Shown: piece after piece, positions 10,653 through 21,434 of the stretch
Layout of the letters: every line of letters starts with the position of its first letter
How positions within the stretch are numbered: position 1 is the stretch's first letter
Source of the DNA: Paracoccus sp. DMF-8
Lineage (GTDB): Bacteria; Pseudomonadota; Alphaproteobacteria; Rhodobacterales; Rhodobacteraceae
NCBI RefSeq assembly: GCF_029309835.1
Contig: NZ_JARJHL010000003.1
Location: 62,001 to 126,000 of the forward strand
Reading direction: 5' to 3'
DNA: 64,000 nucleotides
Notes under the pieces: generated by a model
Seen by the model: the letters and a program-made list of their open reading frames with translations, nothing else
Database searches by the model: none
What the model was told of the DNA's origin: nothing
Position numbers and translations under genes: made by a program

Positions 10653-11482
10653 CCCGCATGATCCACCCCGGCCCGCGCGCCGCCCTGCGCGTGCAGGCCC
10701 GGCGCGCGGCGCTGCGCAAGCTCACCGGCATCACGCCCGCAGGCCAGACCGTGATGCAGGCCGTGGGCGATATTTTCGCGCAGGCCGGTTGCAAGGGCGG
10801 CATCCTGTGGCTGGACGGGGTCGTGCTGGAACTGATGCGTTTGCGTGGCCGCCCGCCCCCGCGACCGACGGGCTGCATGGCGCGTGGTATTCCGCGACGC
10901 ATGCGCCCGAAGGCCGCTGGACGATCCGCAGCTCGACCGCGACGGTGGGGTGGAAAGACGGCGCGCCGTTCCTGCATTGCCACGGCATCTGGTCGGGCGG
11001 CGGCGATCCCGAAATGGGCCATCTGCTGCCCTTTGACAGCGTCATCGCCCAGGACGCCGAAGTGCGCGGCATCGGCGCCCCGGATACCCGGTTCGAGGCC
11101 CTGCCCGATGATGAGACCGCATTCACCCTGTTCACCCCAAAGGGCGAGGGCGCAGGCAGCGGGCTGTTCGTCCGCCTTCTGCCCGGCGAAGATAGTCGTG
11201 ACCGCGATTGAGGCGCTGGCCCTGCGTTTCGGCATCCGGAACGGCCGCGTCTACGGTGTCGGCAGCATCGACCACATCCGTTTCGCCGAAGGCCACCGCA
11301 TGGATTGCCACGCCACCGAACTGCGTCTGGACGGGGCGCGCATCACCGAGGGGCAGGCTCTGATCCGCATCGAGGTCGTGGACATCGACGGCAATATCGC
11401 AACCGGCATGCTGACGCGCGGGGACAACCCGGTCGGCGTGACGCTGGAACTGATCATCGAACCGCAAGAGGCATATCTATGA
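10649..11482 (+). CDS. PCC/DUF296-domain protein, frameshifted
   Basis: The reading frame overlaps the ligase stop (ATGA). The N-terminal part (GQTVMQAVGDIFAQAGCKGG), the middle part in another frame (GMGH-like motif GGGDPEMGHLLPFDSVIAQD) and the C-terminal part (GRVYGVGSIDHIRFAEGHRM) together resemble a tandem PCC (plant and prokaryote conserved, DUF296) protein of about 275 residues. Frame changes are needed near 10850 and 11195. The role of such proteins in CoA-ligase operons is not established; in plants the domain occurs with AT-hooks, but none is visible here. Placement between ligase and SDR suggests a pathway-linked function. Confidence 0.55.
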   Translation: MTRMIHPGPRAALRVQARRAALRKLTGITPAGQTVMQAVGDIFAQAGCKGGILWLDGVVLELMRLRGRPPPRPTGCMARGIPRRMRPKAAGRSAARPRRWGGKTARRSCIATASGRAAAIPKWAICCPLTASSPRTPKCAASAPRIPGSRPCPMMRPHSPCSPQRARAQAAGCSSAFCPAKIVVTAIEALALRFGIRNGRVYGVGSIDHIRFAEGHRMDCHATELRLDGARITEGQALIRIEVVDIDGNIATGMLTRGDNPVGVTLELIIEPQEAYL

Positions 11483-12240
11483 ATAAAACCGCCATCGTCA
11501 CCGGGGTGTCGCGGCATCGGTCTGGCCGCGACCGAGATTTTTCTGGAACAGGGCTGGCGCGTCGCCGTCGTCGACCGCGACACCGAAGAACTGCACCGCG
11601 CCTGCGATCACATCGAAAACGTGCTGCCGATCGAGGCGCGACATCTCCGACCCGCAGGCGGTCGATGGCGTGATCCGGCAAGACCGTCGAACGCTTTGGC
11701 CGCGTCGATGCGCTGGTGAACAACGCGGGCGTCGCGCTGTTCTCGACGGTCGGCCAGACCAGTTTCGAGCAATGGCGCGAAGTGATGGCGACGAACCTGG
11801 ACGGCGTGTTCCTGTGCACGCAGGCCGCGACCGAGGAACTGGCCAAGACGCGCGGCGCCATCGTCAACATCGCCTCGATTTCCGGGCTGCGCGCCTCGAC
11901 GCTGCGGGTGGCCTATGGCACGTCCAAGGCCGCCGTCATCCACCTGACCAAGCAATGCGCCGCCGAACTGGGCGAGCGGGGCATCCGCGTCAATTGCGTG
12001 GCCCCCGGCCCGGTCCGGACCAAGCTGGCCATGGCGGTGCATGCGCCCGGAGATCATCAGCGCCTATTACGACGCCATTCCCCTGAACCGCTATGGCGAG
12101 GCGCGCGAGATCGCCGAGGACGATCGTGTATCCTGTGCTCGGACAAGGCCAGCTTCGTCACCGGGCGGACGCTGGCGGTGGACGGCGGCTTTGACGCCAC
12201 CGGCGTCGGCCTGCCCGCCCTGCGCCGCGATCCGGCCTGA
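11479..12240 (+). CDS. SDR-family oxidoreductase, frameshifted
   Basis: A short-chain dehydrogenase/reductase. The segments recognisable across frames are the N-terminal NAD(P) site (TAIVTG...GIGLAATEIFLEQGW), the NNAG motif (VDALVNNAGVALFSTVGQ), the catalytic Ser-Tyr-Lys set (IVNIASISGL and VAYGTSKAAVIHLTKQ), RGIRVNCVAPGPVRT, and the C-terminal FVTGRTLAVDGGF. Frame changes are needed near 11505, 11640, 11680, 12045 and 12120. It overlaps the DUF296 gene by four bases and is the last gene of the operon; it probably oxidises a hydroxyacyl intermediate. A hairpin terminator follows at 12278. Confidence 0.78.
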
Positions 12241-12277
12241 GCGACGGGCCAGACGACGCCAGAGCCTGATGACACGA

Positions 12278-12307
12278 GGGCCGGGCCATTGCGCGCCCGG
12301 CCCGCTT
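12278..12307 (+). terminator. Hairpin terminator after the catabolic operon
   Basis: A perfect 9-bp stem GGGCCGGGC (12278-12286) / GCCCGGCCC (12295-12303) with an 8-base loop is followed by GCTTTCG. It falls between the SDR stop and the riboswitch. The T-tract is weak, so termination is probable, not certain. Confidence 0.6.
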
Positions 12308-12329
12308 TCGCTACCCCTGATCGTGCCTG

Positions 12330-12490
12330 CTGCCCCCCCGCCGGGGCAGGATCGGGAATGCGGCGCAAATCCGCGACATGCCCAACGCTGTAACGCGAAC
12401 CGGGGCGGCAGGATGCCACGGGCCTTGGCCGAAAAGGCGCCGCGACCGGGATGATGCCAGATCAGAAGTCCGGCCAGACGACACGGGCCT
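12330..12490 (+). promoter_or_regulatory. Cobalamin (adenosylcobalamin) riboswitch
   Basis: The untranslated leader of bluB contains the conserved cobalamin-riboswitch core in the right order: GGGAATGCGG (12353-12362), the B12-box-like element GCGCAAATCCGC (12363-12374), CGCTGTAACGCG (12386-12397), GCCACGG (12415-12421), GAAAAGGCG (12431-12439), and a final GAAGTCCGGCC (12466-12476). The spacing between elements is typical. Riboswitches of this class bind adenosylcobalamin and switch off cobalamin biosynthesis genes, which fits the bluB gene starting 65 bases further on. Boundaries are approximate. Confidence 0.85.
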
Positions 12491-12539
12491 TGCCATGCGG
12501 ATGATGACCGGGTCGCCAATTTGACGGGGACCAGTTTGA

Positions 12540-13244
<705 letters not shown>

Positions 13245-13251
13245 TGACCCC

Positions 13252-13965
13252 TCAGCGCCTTTCGACCCGACAGGCCTTGTCGGCCCGCAATCCCCGGCGG
13301 TTCGATGTCGCATCCATCGCCTGTTTCAGCGCGTCCCGCGCCCGGACCGCGCCCGCAGGCTCAAGCTGGAAAAGGCAATCCACTGGCCCCGGCAGCACGG
13401 CGACGACCCACGCGACAATGGCTGGCGAGGTGTCGATCCCAACGACAGCTTCGCCCCGGGCGGCCAGTTGCAGGTTGTAGGTCAATCCACCGCGAAAGCT
13501 TCGCGTCCTGACCCTGACTTCGGTGATCCGCTCATATGCAACGCTTCGTTCGGACATCAGGCTGACGACGGTCAGGGTCTCATCGGTCAGCACCAGGCGC
13601 GGGCGCAGCGACCAGACCATGCCCACGCCCGACAGCACGGCAACCGTCATGAAAATCCGCGAGACACGCCTTGCCCGGTCCATGTCACTGTGCCTGAACG
13701 CGCGCCTGCGCTGCGCCGGGGTCGCCCGGCGCCATCTGCGTGCGCCGTGGACGTAAAAACCCAGAACGACCCCACAGAAAACGGCTGTTGCGAACAACAT
13801 CTGCGCGGCAAAGGCCGCGCTTGGGAAATGGACGACCAGACCCGGCTCGGCGTGATGAATCAGTCGGAACAGCGGGCGATACAGCAGATATCCCACGATC
13901 AGCGGGGATGCCGCGATCACGGCCAGCAGCGCCGCAAATGCCACGACAACCAGAAAGCCCATCAC
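13252..13965 (-). CDS. Hypothetical membrane protein
   Basis: A 237-residue protein of no family I recognise. It begins with a hydrophobic helix (FLVVVAFAALLAVIAASPLIVG). A second membrane segment follows near residue 55 (AAQMLFATAVFCGVVLGFYV) and a third near residue 105 (IFMTVAVLSGVGMVWS). The remaining soluble part, LVLTDETLTVVSLMSERSVAYERITEVRVRTRSFRGG, has the feel of a bacterial PH-like domain, where a membrane anchor precedes a short beta barrel. It is convergent with bluB. No function can be assigned. Confidence 0.55.
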   Translation of the reverse strand: MMGFLVVVAFAALLAVIAASPLIVGYLLYRPLFRLIHHAEPGLVVHFPSAAFAAQMLFATAVFCGVVLGFYVHGARRWRRATPAQRRRAFRHSDMDRARRVSRIFMTVAVLSGVGMVWSLRPRLVLTDETLTVVSLMSERSVAYERITEVRVRTRSFRGGLTYNLQLAARGEAVVGIDTSPAIVAWVVAVLPGPVDCLFQLEPAGAVRARDALKQAMDATSNRRGLRADKACRVERR

Positions 13966-14138
13966 GCCCCTTCCCGCAGGCGGGACAGCGGCAAAGACAA
14001 CGGCACCCTTCGCGCAGAATGTGACGCCACGACAGCCAACCCGCCAATTTCCTTTACAACTTTGTCATGAGCCATGTTTAACTCATGCCAGCCGTCCACC
14101 GTCACATAAGCCGGGGACACCTTACAAGGATGAGGAAG

Positions 14139-15242
14139 ATGAATATCCTGAAATGCACATCGGGGGCGATGGCCCTGCTGATCGCCTCGGGCAGCCTTGC
14201 CGCGGCCGATGATCTGGCCGCGCTGGAAGAAGCCGCGAAAAAGGAAGGCATGCTGACCACGATCGCCCTGCCCCATGACTGGTGCAACTATGGCGGCGTG
14301 ATCGAAGGCTTCAAGGCCAAGTATCCCGACATCAAGATCAACGAACTGAACCCCGACGCAGGTTCGGCCGATGAGCTGGAGGCGATCCGCGCCAACAAGG
14401 GCAACACCGGCCCGCAGGCGCCCGACGTGATCGACGTGGGCCTGCCCTTTGGCCCCGCTGCCAAGGACGAAGGGCTGATCCAGCCCTACAAGGTCGCGAC
14501 ATGGGATTCGATTCCCGACGATGCCAAGGATGCCGAGGGCTATTGGTATGGCGACTATTACGGCGTCATGGCCTTTGGCGTGAACACCGATCTGGTCGAA
14601 ACGATCCCGACCAAATGGACCGACCTGACCAACCCGGAATATGCCAATGCCTTTGCGCTGGCCGGCGATCCGCGCGCCTCGGCGCAGGCGATCATGTCGA
14701 TGCTGGCCGCAGGCATCGCCAATGGCGGCGAACCGGGCGAGGCCTCGGGCCAGAAATCGCTGGAACTGTTCAAGCAGATCAACGACGCCCGGAACTTTGT
14801 CCCGGTCATCGGCAAATCGGCCACCATCGCGCAGGGGGCGACGCCCATCGTCGCGGCCTGGGACTACAACCTGCTCGCGTGGCGCGACAGCCTGAACGGC
14901 AACCCCCCGGTCGAGGTCGTCATCCCCGAGGACGGCGTCGTCGCGGGCGTCTACGCGCAGGCGATTTCGGCCCATGCGCCGCATCCGAATGCCGCGAAAC
15001 TGTGGATGGAATACCTGTATTCCGACGAAGGCCAGCTGAAGTGGCTGGAAGGCTATTGCCACCCGATCCGCTTCAACGATCTGGTCGAACAGGGCAAGGT
15101 CCCGCAGGAACTGCTGGACGCGCTGCCCCCGGCGGACATGTATGCCAAGGCGGTTTTCCCGACGCTGGAACAGCAGGACGCCAACAAGAAAGTCGTGACG
15201 GAACAGTGGGATTCCGTTGTCGGCGCGGCTGTCGCGGAATAA
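14139..15242 (+). CDS. ABC transporter substrate-binding protein (polyamine/iron-type, family 1)
   Basis: A 367-residue periplasmic protein with a standard signal peptide (MNILKCTSGAMALLIASGSLA, cleavage before ADDLAALEEAAKKEG). The body resembles the PotD/FbpA class of extracellular solute-binding proteins (TDLTNPEYANAFALAGDPRA, LWMEYLYSDEGQLKWLEGYC). It heads an operon with two inner-membrane permeases and an ATPase, so it delivers the ligand. A start at 14130 is also in frame; 14139 gives better ribosome-site spacing (AGGATGAGGA). Substrate is undetermined: putrescine, spermidine, ferric iron or phosphonate-type ligands are all possible. Confidence 0.82.
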   Translation: MNILKCTSGAMALLIASGSLAAADDLAALEEAAKKEGMLTTIALPHDWCNYGGVIEGFKAKYPDIKINELNPDAGSADELEAIRANKGNTGPQAPDVIDVGLPFGPAAKDEGLIQPYKVATWDSIPDDAKDAEGYWYGDYYGVMAFGVNTDLVETIPTKWTDLTNPEYANAFALAGDPRASAQAIMSMLAAGIANGGEPGEASGQKSLELFKQINDARNFVPVIGKSATIAQGATPIVAAWDYNLLAWRDSLNGNPPVEVVIPEDGVVAGVYAQAISAHAPHPNAAKLWMEYLYSDEGQLKWLEGYCHPIRFNDLVEQGKVPQELLDALPPADMYAKAVFPTLEQQDANKKVVTEQWDSVVGAAVAE

Positions 15243-15260
15243 TCCTGATGTGAACGCAAC

Positions 15261-15285
15261 GGTCCTGCCGGTTTTCGGCAGGACC
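15261..15285 (+). repeat. Intercistronic hairpin between binding-protein and permease genes
   Basis: A perfect 9-bp inverted repeat GGTCCTGCC / GGCAGGACC with a 7-base loop occupies the 60-base gap. Such hairpins often block 3' decay or cause partial termination, so the binding protein is made in excess of the membrane subunits. There is no T-tract. Confidence 0.65.
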
Positions 15286-15302
15286 AGCTAACGGGCAAAA
15301 GC

Positions 15303-16154
15303 ATGAGCCAGAAATTCGGGTGGAACTGGTTGGGGGTCGTGCCCTTTCTGGCCTTTGCCCTGCTGTTCCTGATGCTGCCGACGATGAACATCGTCATCGG
15401 CGCATTTCGCACGCCCGGAGGCGGGTTTACCCTGGCCAATGTGCAGGGGCTGTTCAGCCCCCGGATCATGTCCAGTTTCATCCTGTCGATCCAGATTTCC
15501 GCCGCCTCGGCCCTGCTGGGCTGCCTGATCGGCTTTGCCATCGCGGCGGCGATGGTCCACGGCGGGCTGCCGAAATGGCTGCGTGGTCCAATCACGACCT
15601 TCTCGGGCGTCGCCTCGAATTTCGCGGGGGTGCCGCTGGCATTCGCCTTCATCGCGACGCTTGGCCGGGTCGGGCTGGTGACGATGCTGCTGCGCGACTG
15701 GTTCGGCATCAATATCTATGCGATGGGATTCAACCTGCTGTCCTTCTGGGGCCTGACCCTGACCTATCTGTTCTTTCAGATCCCCCTGATGGTGCTGATC
15801 ATTACCCCGGCGCTGGACGGGCTGAAAAAGGAATGGCGCGAGGCGGCCGAGGTTCTGGGCGCCTCCGGCTGGCAATACTGGCGCATGGTCGCGCTGCCGG
15901 TGCTGTTCCCGTCCCTGCTGGGCACCTTCGCGCTGCTGTTCGCCAACAGCTTCGGCGCCATCGCCACGGCCTATGCGCTGACCGGATCAACGCTGTCGAT
16001 CGTGCCGATCATGCTGTATGCCCAGATCCGCGGCGACGTGCTGCAAGACCCGCATCTGGGCTATGCCATGGCCTTTGGCATGATCGTGGTCACGGGGGCC
16101 GCGAACCTCGTCTACATCATCCTGCGCACCCGCGCGGAAAGGTGGATGCGATGA
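15303..16154 (+). CDS. ABC transporter permease 1
   Basis: An intact 283-residue inner-membrane permease of the PotB type with about six hydrophobic segments (for example FLAFALLFLMLPTMNIVIG at the N terminus). The conserved cytoplasmic EAA loop reads EWREAAEVLGASGWQYWRMV near residue 178, the contact site for the ATPase. It is the second gene of the operon, and its stop overlaps the next permease start (ATGA at 16151). It pairs with permease 2 to form the channel. Confidence 0.88.
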   Translation: MSQKFGWNWLGVVPFLAFALLFLMLPTMNIVIGAFRTPGGGFTLANVQGLFSPRIMSSFILSIQISAASALLGCLIGFAIAAAMVHGGLPKWLRGPITTFSGVASNFAGVPLAFAFIATLGRVGLVTMLLRDWFGINIYAMGFNLLSFWGLTLTYLFFQIPLMVLIITPALDGLKKEWREAAEVLGASGWQYWRMVALPVLFPSLLGTFALLFANSFGAIATAYALTGSTLSIVPIMLYAQIRGDVLQDPHLGYAMAFGMIVVTGAANLVYIILRTRAERWMR

Positions 16155-17023
16155 GCTTCCTGCTGTCCACCCTCCGCCGCAGACTCAGTCTGAAACGCCT
16201 GCAGCGACGCGGCGGCCCAAGGCCGAAATCCGGCAACGGGTTCAGGCGTTTCTGGTCATGGACCGCCCTGATCGTCGGCGGCCTGTATTTCTTTCTGCCG
16301 CTGATCGGCACGCTGGAATTCTCGCTGCGGATGCGGCGCGGGGAATATTCGCTGGACGCCTATCGTTCCGTGCTGGAGGATCCGCGTTTCCAGCAGACGC
16401 TTGGCTATTCGGTGATCATGGCGCTGGCGACCATCGTCGTCGGCATCCTGATCGTCGTGCCCACCGCCTATTGGGTGCGGCTGCGCCTGCCGCGCTGGCG
16501 GCCGGTGATCGAATTCATCACGCTGCTGCCACTGGTCATCCCGGCGATTGTCGTGGTGTTCGGCTATATCCGGCTGTTCAACACATCGTCGTTTTTGCCG
16601 ATGACGGGGACGACGATGGGCACGAACATCCTGTTGATGTTCGGCTATGTCATGCTGGCCCTGCCCTATACCTACCGCGCCGTCGATACCGGCCTGTCCA
16701 CCATCGACGTGCGCAGCCTGACCGAAGCCGCGCAAAGCCTTGGCGCAAGCTGGGTCACGATCATCGGGCGGCTGATCCTGCCCAATGTCTTTGGCGCGGT
16801 GATGTCGGGGGCGTTTTTGTCATTCGCCATCGTCATCGGCGAATTCACCATGGCATCGCTGCTGAACCGTCCGGCCTTCGGGCCTTACATGCAAATCCTT
16901 GGCGCCAACCGCGCCTATGAACCCGCCGCGCTGGCCGTGATCGCATTCGCCATCACCTGGGCCTGCATGGGGCTGCTGAGCCTTGTCACGCGCATCACAC
17001 GGGTCGGAAGGGCAGGAAAATGA
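16151..17023 (+). CDS. ABC transporter permease 2
   Basis: A 290-residue PotC-type permease. A basic N-terminal stretch (RRRLSLKRLQRRGG) precedes the first membrane helix (SWTALIVGGLYFFLPLIG). The EAA loop near residue 200 reads LTEAAQSLGASWVTIIGRLI. The final segments carry AFAITWACMGLLSLVTRI. The start overlaps the stop of permease 1 and its own stop overlaps the ATPase start (ATGA at 17020), so all three are translationally coupled. Confidence 0.88.
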   Translation: MSFLLSTLRRRLSLKRLQRRGGPRPKSGNGFRRFWSWTALIVGGLYFFLPLIGTLEFSLRMRRGEYSLDAYRSVLEDPRFQQTLGYSVIMALATIVVGILIVVPTAYWVRLRLPRWRPVIEFITLLPLVIPAIVVVFGYIRLFNTSSFLPMTGTTMGTNILLMFGYVMLALPYTYRAVDTGLSTIDVRSLTEAAQSLGASWVTIIGRLILPNVFGAVMSGAFLSFAIVIGEFTMASLLNRPAFGPYMQILGANRAYEPAALAVIAFAITWACMGLLSLVTRITRVGRAGK

Positions 17024-18057
17024 GCTTTCTGGAACTGCAGAACCTGGAAAAAAGCTTTGGCGACACCCGCGTCGTCAAGGATTTCAACCTGAACGTCGCC
17101 AAGGGCGAATTCATTTCGCTGTTGGGACCGTCGGGCTGCGGCAAGACGACGGTGCTGCGCATGGTCGCGGGGTTCGAGGCGCCGACCAGCGGCAGGATCA
17201 GCGTTGACGGCAAGGACATCACCCGGCTGCGCGCCAACCAGCGCAATGTCGGCATGGTGTTCCAGTCCTATGCCCTGTTTCCGAACCTGACCGTGGCGCA
17301 GAATGTCGGTTTCGGGCTGAAGGTCGCGGGCGTGCCGAAATCCGAACGCAATCCGCGCATCGCCGACATGCTGGCGCTGATCGGCCTGCCCGATCTGGGC
17401 GACCGCTATCCGTGGCAACTGTCGGGCGGCCAGCAACAGCGCGTCGCGCTGGCCCGCGCGCTGGCGCCGAAGCCGCAGATGCTGCTGCTGGATGAACCGC
17501 TGTCGGCGCTGGATGCCAAGGTCCGGGTGTCCCTGCGCAACCAGATCCGCGAAATCCAGCAGCAACTGGGCATCACCACGATCTTCGTCACCCACGATCA
17601 GGAAGAGGCGATGGCGATTTCCGACCGCATCGTCGTCATGCATCAGGGCGTCGCCGACCAGATCGCCGCCCCGCAGGACATCTACAACCGCCCCTCGACC
17701 GAATTCGTCGCCGGTTTCGTCGGCACGCTGAACCGGCTGACGGCAGATGTGCTGGACCCCGAAACCGGCCATATCCGCATCGGCGGTTCCGAAATCACCC
17801 TGGGCCAGCCCCTGCCCGCAGGCCGCGTCACCCTCTCCGCCCGCCCCGAGGCATTCCGTCTGGCCGCGACCGGCATTGCCGCGCAGGTCACCAAGGTCGA
17901 ATTCCTGGGCGCGCTGATCAGCGTCGCGGCACAGATCGACGACACGCCGGTCAGTTTCGTGCTGTTCAACGGCGGCGACGACCCCGTGCCAGAGCCCGGA
18001 TCCCGGATCCATCTGCAGATCGCCCCGTCGCGCTTGCTGATAAAACAGGCGGCGTAA
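17020..18057 (+). CDS. ABC transporter ATP-binding protein
   Basis: A 345-residue nucleotide-binding subunit. Walker A GPSGCGKTT is near residue 36, the Q-loop is VFQSYALFPNLTV, the ABC signature is LSGGQQQRVALARALA, Walker B is MLLLDEPLSALD, and the switch is FVTHDQEEAM. The last ~100 residues form a TOBE-like regulatory domain (VTLSARPEAFRLA). It is PotA/FbpC-like and powers the transporter with genes 14139-17023. A hairpin terminator follows at 18075. Confidence 0.9.
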   Translation: MSFLELQNLEKSFGDTRVVKDFNLNVAKGEFISLLGPSGCGKTTVLRMVAGFEAPTSGRISVDGKDITRLRANQRNVGMVFQSYALFPNLTVAQNVGFGLKVAGVPKSERNPRIADMLALIGLPDLGDRYPWQLSGGQQQRVALARALAPKPQMLLLDEPLSALDAKVRVSLRNQIREIQQQLGITTIFVTHDQEEAMAISDRIVVMHQGVADQIAAPQDIYNRPSTEFVAGFVGTLNRLTADVLDPETGHIRIGGSEITLGQPLPAGRVTLSARPEAFRLAATGIAAQVTKVEFLGALISVAAQIDDTPVSFVLFNGGDDPVPEPGSRIHLQIAPSRLLIKQAA

Positions 18058-18074
18058 CTGCGCCTACGACTTAT

Positions 18075-18101
18075 TGCCGAGCGACCGGACTGGTCGCTTT
18101 T
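18075..18101 (+). terminator. Rho-independent terminator after the ABC operon
   Basis: A stem GCGACC (18081-18086) / GGTCGC (18092-18097) with a GGACT loop runs into TTTT; outer CCGA/TCGG bases extend it. It lies 24 bases after the ATPase stop. The rest of the 324-base gap to 18381 shows no gene; it must hold the promoter of the next transporter, but no strong consensus is visible. Confidence 0.75.
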
Positions 18102-18381
18102 CGGCATTTCTTGTCGTTTTCGTCTCATATCATTGCGATTCTGCCGTCCTTTTGGTAAATGACGCATAACGGCGAAATTTGGTCGTTTTAGGATGCGTTG
18201 TCGCCTGCAAGGATGTTGAAATGCACCATGGCCCAAGGTCATGCCGCTTTCCGTCCCTGACTGTGACAGGATGCATCGTCATTCTGGCAGCGGGGCGGTC
18301 CGCTTTTTGCGGGGTCGGCAGACCTGCCGGCCCAATCGCGAGCGGACAATCCGCCGCATATAAACGAAACCGGGAGAAACC

Positions 18382-19383
18382 ATGAAAAAACTACTGGCAA
18401 GCTCATGCGCCATCGGCCTGTCCCTGATCACACAGACCGCCTTTGCGCAGGACGAATGCGGCAATGTCAGCCTGGTCAGCATGAACTGGCAAAGCGCCGA
18501 GGTTCTGGCCAATCTCGACGCCTTCATCCTGGAAAACGGCTATGGCTGTTCGCCTGAAATCATCGTCGGCGACACGGTGCCGTCGCTGACCTCGATGGTG
18601 GAAAAGGGCCAGCCCGATGTCGCCCCCGAAGGCTGGACCGGCCTTGTCCCCGAAGTCATCAATGGCGGCGTCGAAGCCGGCAAGATCGAACTGCTGGGCA
18701 AATCGCTGCTGGATGGCGGCCAACAGGGCTGGTGGATCCCGAAATACATCGCCGACGCCAACCCCGACATCAAGACCATCGACGACATGCTGGCCCATCC
18801 CGAACTGTTCCCCGACCCCGAGGACAGCTGCAAGGGGGCGATCTACAACGGCCCGGCGGGCTGGGGCGGCACGGTCGTCACCGCACAGCTTTACAAGGCC
18901 TATGACGCCGAAGCCAAAGGCTGCGCGCTGGTCGATACGGGTTCGGCCGCGGGTCTGGATGGCTCGGTCGCGCGGGCATATGAACGCGAACAGGGCTGGG
19001 TCGGCTATTACTGGGCACCGACCGCCCTGCTGGGCAAATATGAAATGGTCATGCTGGATTTCGGCGCGGAATATGACGACGCCGAATGGAAGCGCTGCAC
19101 TTCCGTTGCCGAGTGCCCGGACCCGAAAAAGAACGCCTGGCCGATCGACGATGTCCAGACCGTCATCACCAGCGATTTTTCCGCACGCGCCCCGCAAGAG
19201 GTCAAGGATTACCTGTCCAAACGCGGCTGGCACAATAACACGGTCAACGCGCTGATGGCGTGGATGACGGACAATCAGGCGACCGGCGAAGACGGCGCCC
19301 GCCACTTCCTCGAAGAAAACGGCGACCTGTGGGAAGCCTGGGTCACCCCCGAGGCCGCAGAAAAGATCAAGGCCGCTACGTAA
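18382..19383 (+). CDS. Glycine betaine/choline-type ABC transporter substrate-binding protein
   Basis: A 333-residue OpuAC/ProX-type binding protein. The signal peptide MKKLLASSCAIGLSLITQTAFAQ is followed by the family opening VSLVSMNWQSAEVLANLDAF. Further marks include EIIVGDTVPSLTSMVEKGQP, APEGWTGLV and WVGYYWAPTALLGKYEM, with aromatic residues suited to binding a quaternary ammonium group. It is the first gene of a three-gene osmoprotectant system with the permease at 19475 and ATPase at 20350. A hairpin follows in the intercistronic gap. The exact ligand (betaine, choline, proline betaine) cannot be decided. Confidence 0.88.
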   Translation: MKKLLASSCAIGLSLITQTAFAQDECGNVSLVSMNWQSAEVLANLDAFILENGYGCSPEIIVGDTVPSLTSMVEKGQPDVAPEGWTGLVPEVINGGVEAGKIELLGKSLLDGGQQGWWIPKYIADANPDIKTIDDMLAHPELFPDPEDSCKGAIYNGPAGWGGTVVTAQLYKAYDAEAKGCALVDTGSAAGLDGSVARAYEREQGWVGYYWAPTALLGKYEMVMLDFGAEYDDAEWKRCTSVAECPDPKKNAWPIDDVQTVITSDFSARAPQEVKDYLSKRGWHNNTVNALMAWMTDNQATGEDGARHFLEENGDLWEAWVTPEAAEKIKAAT

Positions 19384-19407
19384 GCGCAGCAGGATCGCAA
19401 CTTCGAC

Positions 19408-19431
19408 GCAGCCCGTCCACGGGCGGGCTGC
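19408..19431 (+). repeat. Intercistronic hairpin between betaine-binding and permease genes
   Basis: An 8-bp perfect inverted repeat GCAGCCCG / CGGGCTGC with an 8-base loop. It sits in the same relative place as the hairpin in the preceding ABC operon and probably protects or limits mRNA in the same way. Confidence 0.6.
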
Positions 19432-19474
19432 GCATACCTGACCAGGACCCTTTCACCCAAGTCAAGGCGAATTG

Positions 19475-20349
19475 ATGGATTGGCTGACAAAATTTCCCAC
19501 CATAAGTGACGGCACGCTGCGAAACCTGAAAAAGGCCATCGACGATGGCTTTCGCGAATTCACCCGAGGTTACGGCGACGCGATCGAGGGTTTCTTTCGC
19601 CGCTGGACCCTGTTGATCTGGTCCGAGCGCCTGATGACGCGGACCCCCTGGATCATCGTCTTCATCGTGATCCTGCTGATCGTCTGGTTGCCAGCCGCAA
19701 TATCCGCATCGTGATCGGCACCGCTGACCGGGTGCTGATTGCGCCTCGATATGTGGGACGACACGATGAAAACCGTGTCGATGATCCTTGTCTGCACCAT
19801 TCTGGCGATCGTGATCGGCATGCCCATCGGCATCCCGATGGCGCGGTCGAACCGCTTTCAGTCCGTCGTGAACCTGATGCTAGGACGTGACGCAGACGCT
19901 GCGCGGCTTTCGTCGATGTCTGATCCCGGTCGTCATGCTTTCGGGCATCGGCCGCGTGCCGGTCTGATCGCAGTAGTGATCTATGCCATTCCTCCGATGA
20001 TCCGCCTGACCAACCTTGGCATCCGGCTGGTCGACCGCGGAGGTGCTGGAGGCCGCCGACGCCTTCGGATCATCCGCGTGGCAAAAGCTGAAGAACGTTC
20101 AGATCCCGCTGGCCATGCCGACGATCATGGCGGGGATCAACCAGACCATCATGATGGCGCTGGCGATGGTCGTCATCGCGTCCATGATCGGGGCGCAGCG
20201 GCTGGGCCAGCCGGTTCTGCGCGCGATCAACAACCAGTATTTCACCCTGGGCGTCCTCAACGGTTTTGCCATCGTCGGCATCGCGATCATCTTTGACCGC
20301 ACCAGCCAGGCTTCTGGCCGTCGCCTGCAAAAGCATACAGAGGCCACCC

Positions 20350-20357
<8 letters not shown>
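19475..20357 (+). CDS. Betaine-type ABC transporter permease, frameshifted
   Basis: A ProW/OpuAB-type permease. The N-terminal part (ERLMTRTPWIIVFIVILLIV) reads to a stop at 19714. The rest continues in other frames: TMKTVSMILVCTILAIVIG with MPIGIPMARSNRFQSVVN, then AVVIYAIPPMIRLTNLGIRL, then the EAA region AADAFGSSAWQKLKNVQIPL and AGINQTIMMALAMVVIASMI. Frame changes are needed near 19700-19740, 19885, 19920-19965 and 20035. Total length would be about 295 residues, normal for the family. It overlaps the ATPase start by eight bases. Confidence 0.75.
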
Positions 20358-21382
<1,025 letters not shown>

Positions 21383-21434
21383 TCCGAGATCGAGGCGATA
21401 CATCAGAGGATGTCTGGCCGCGCCAACCGACCTG

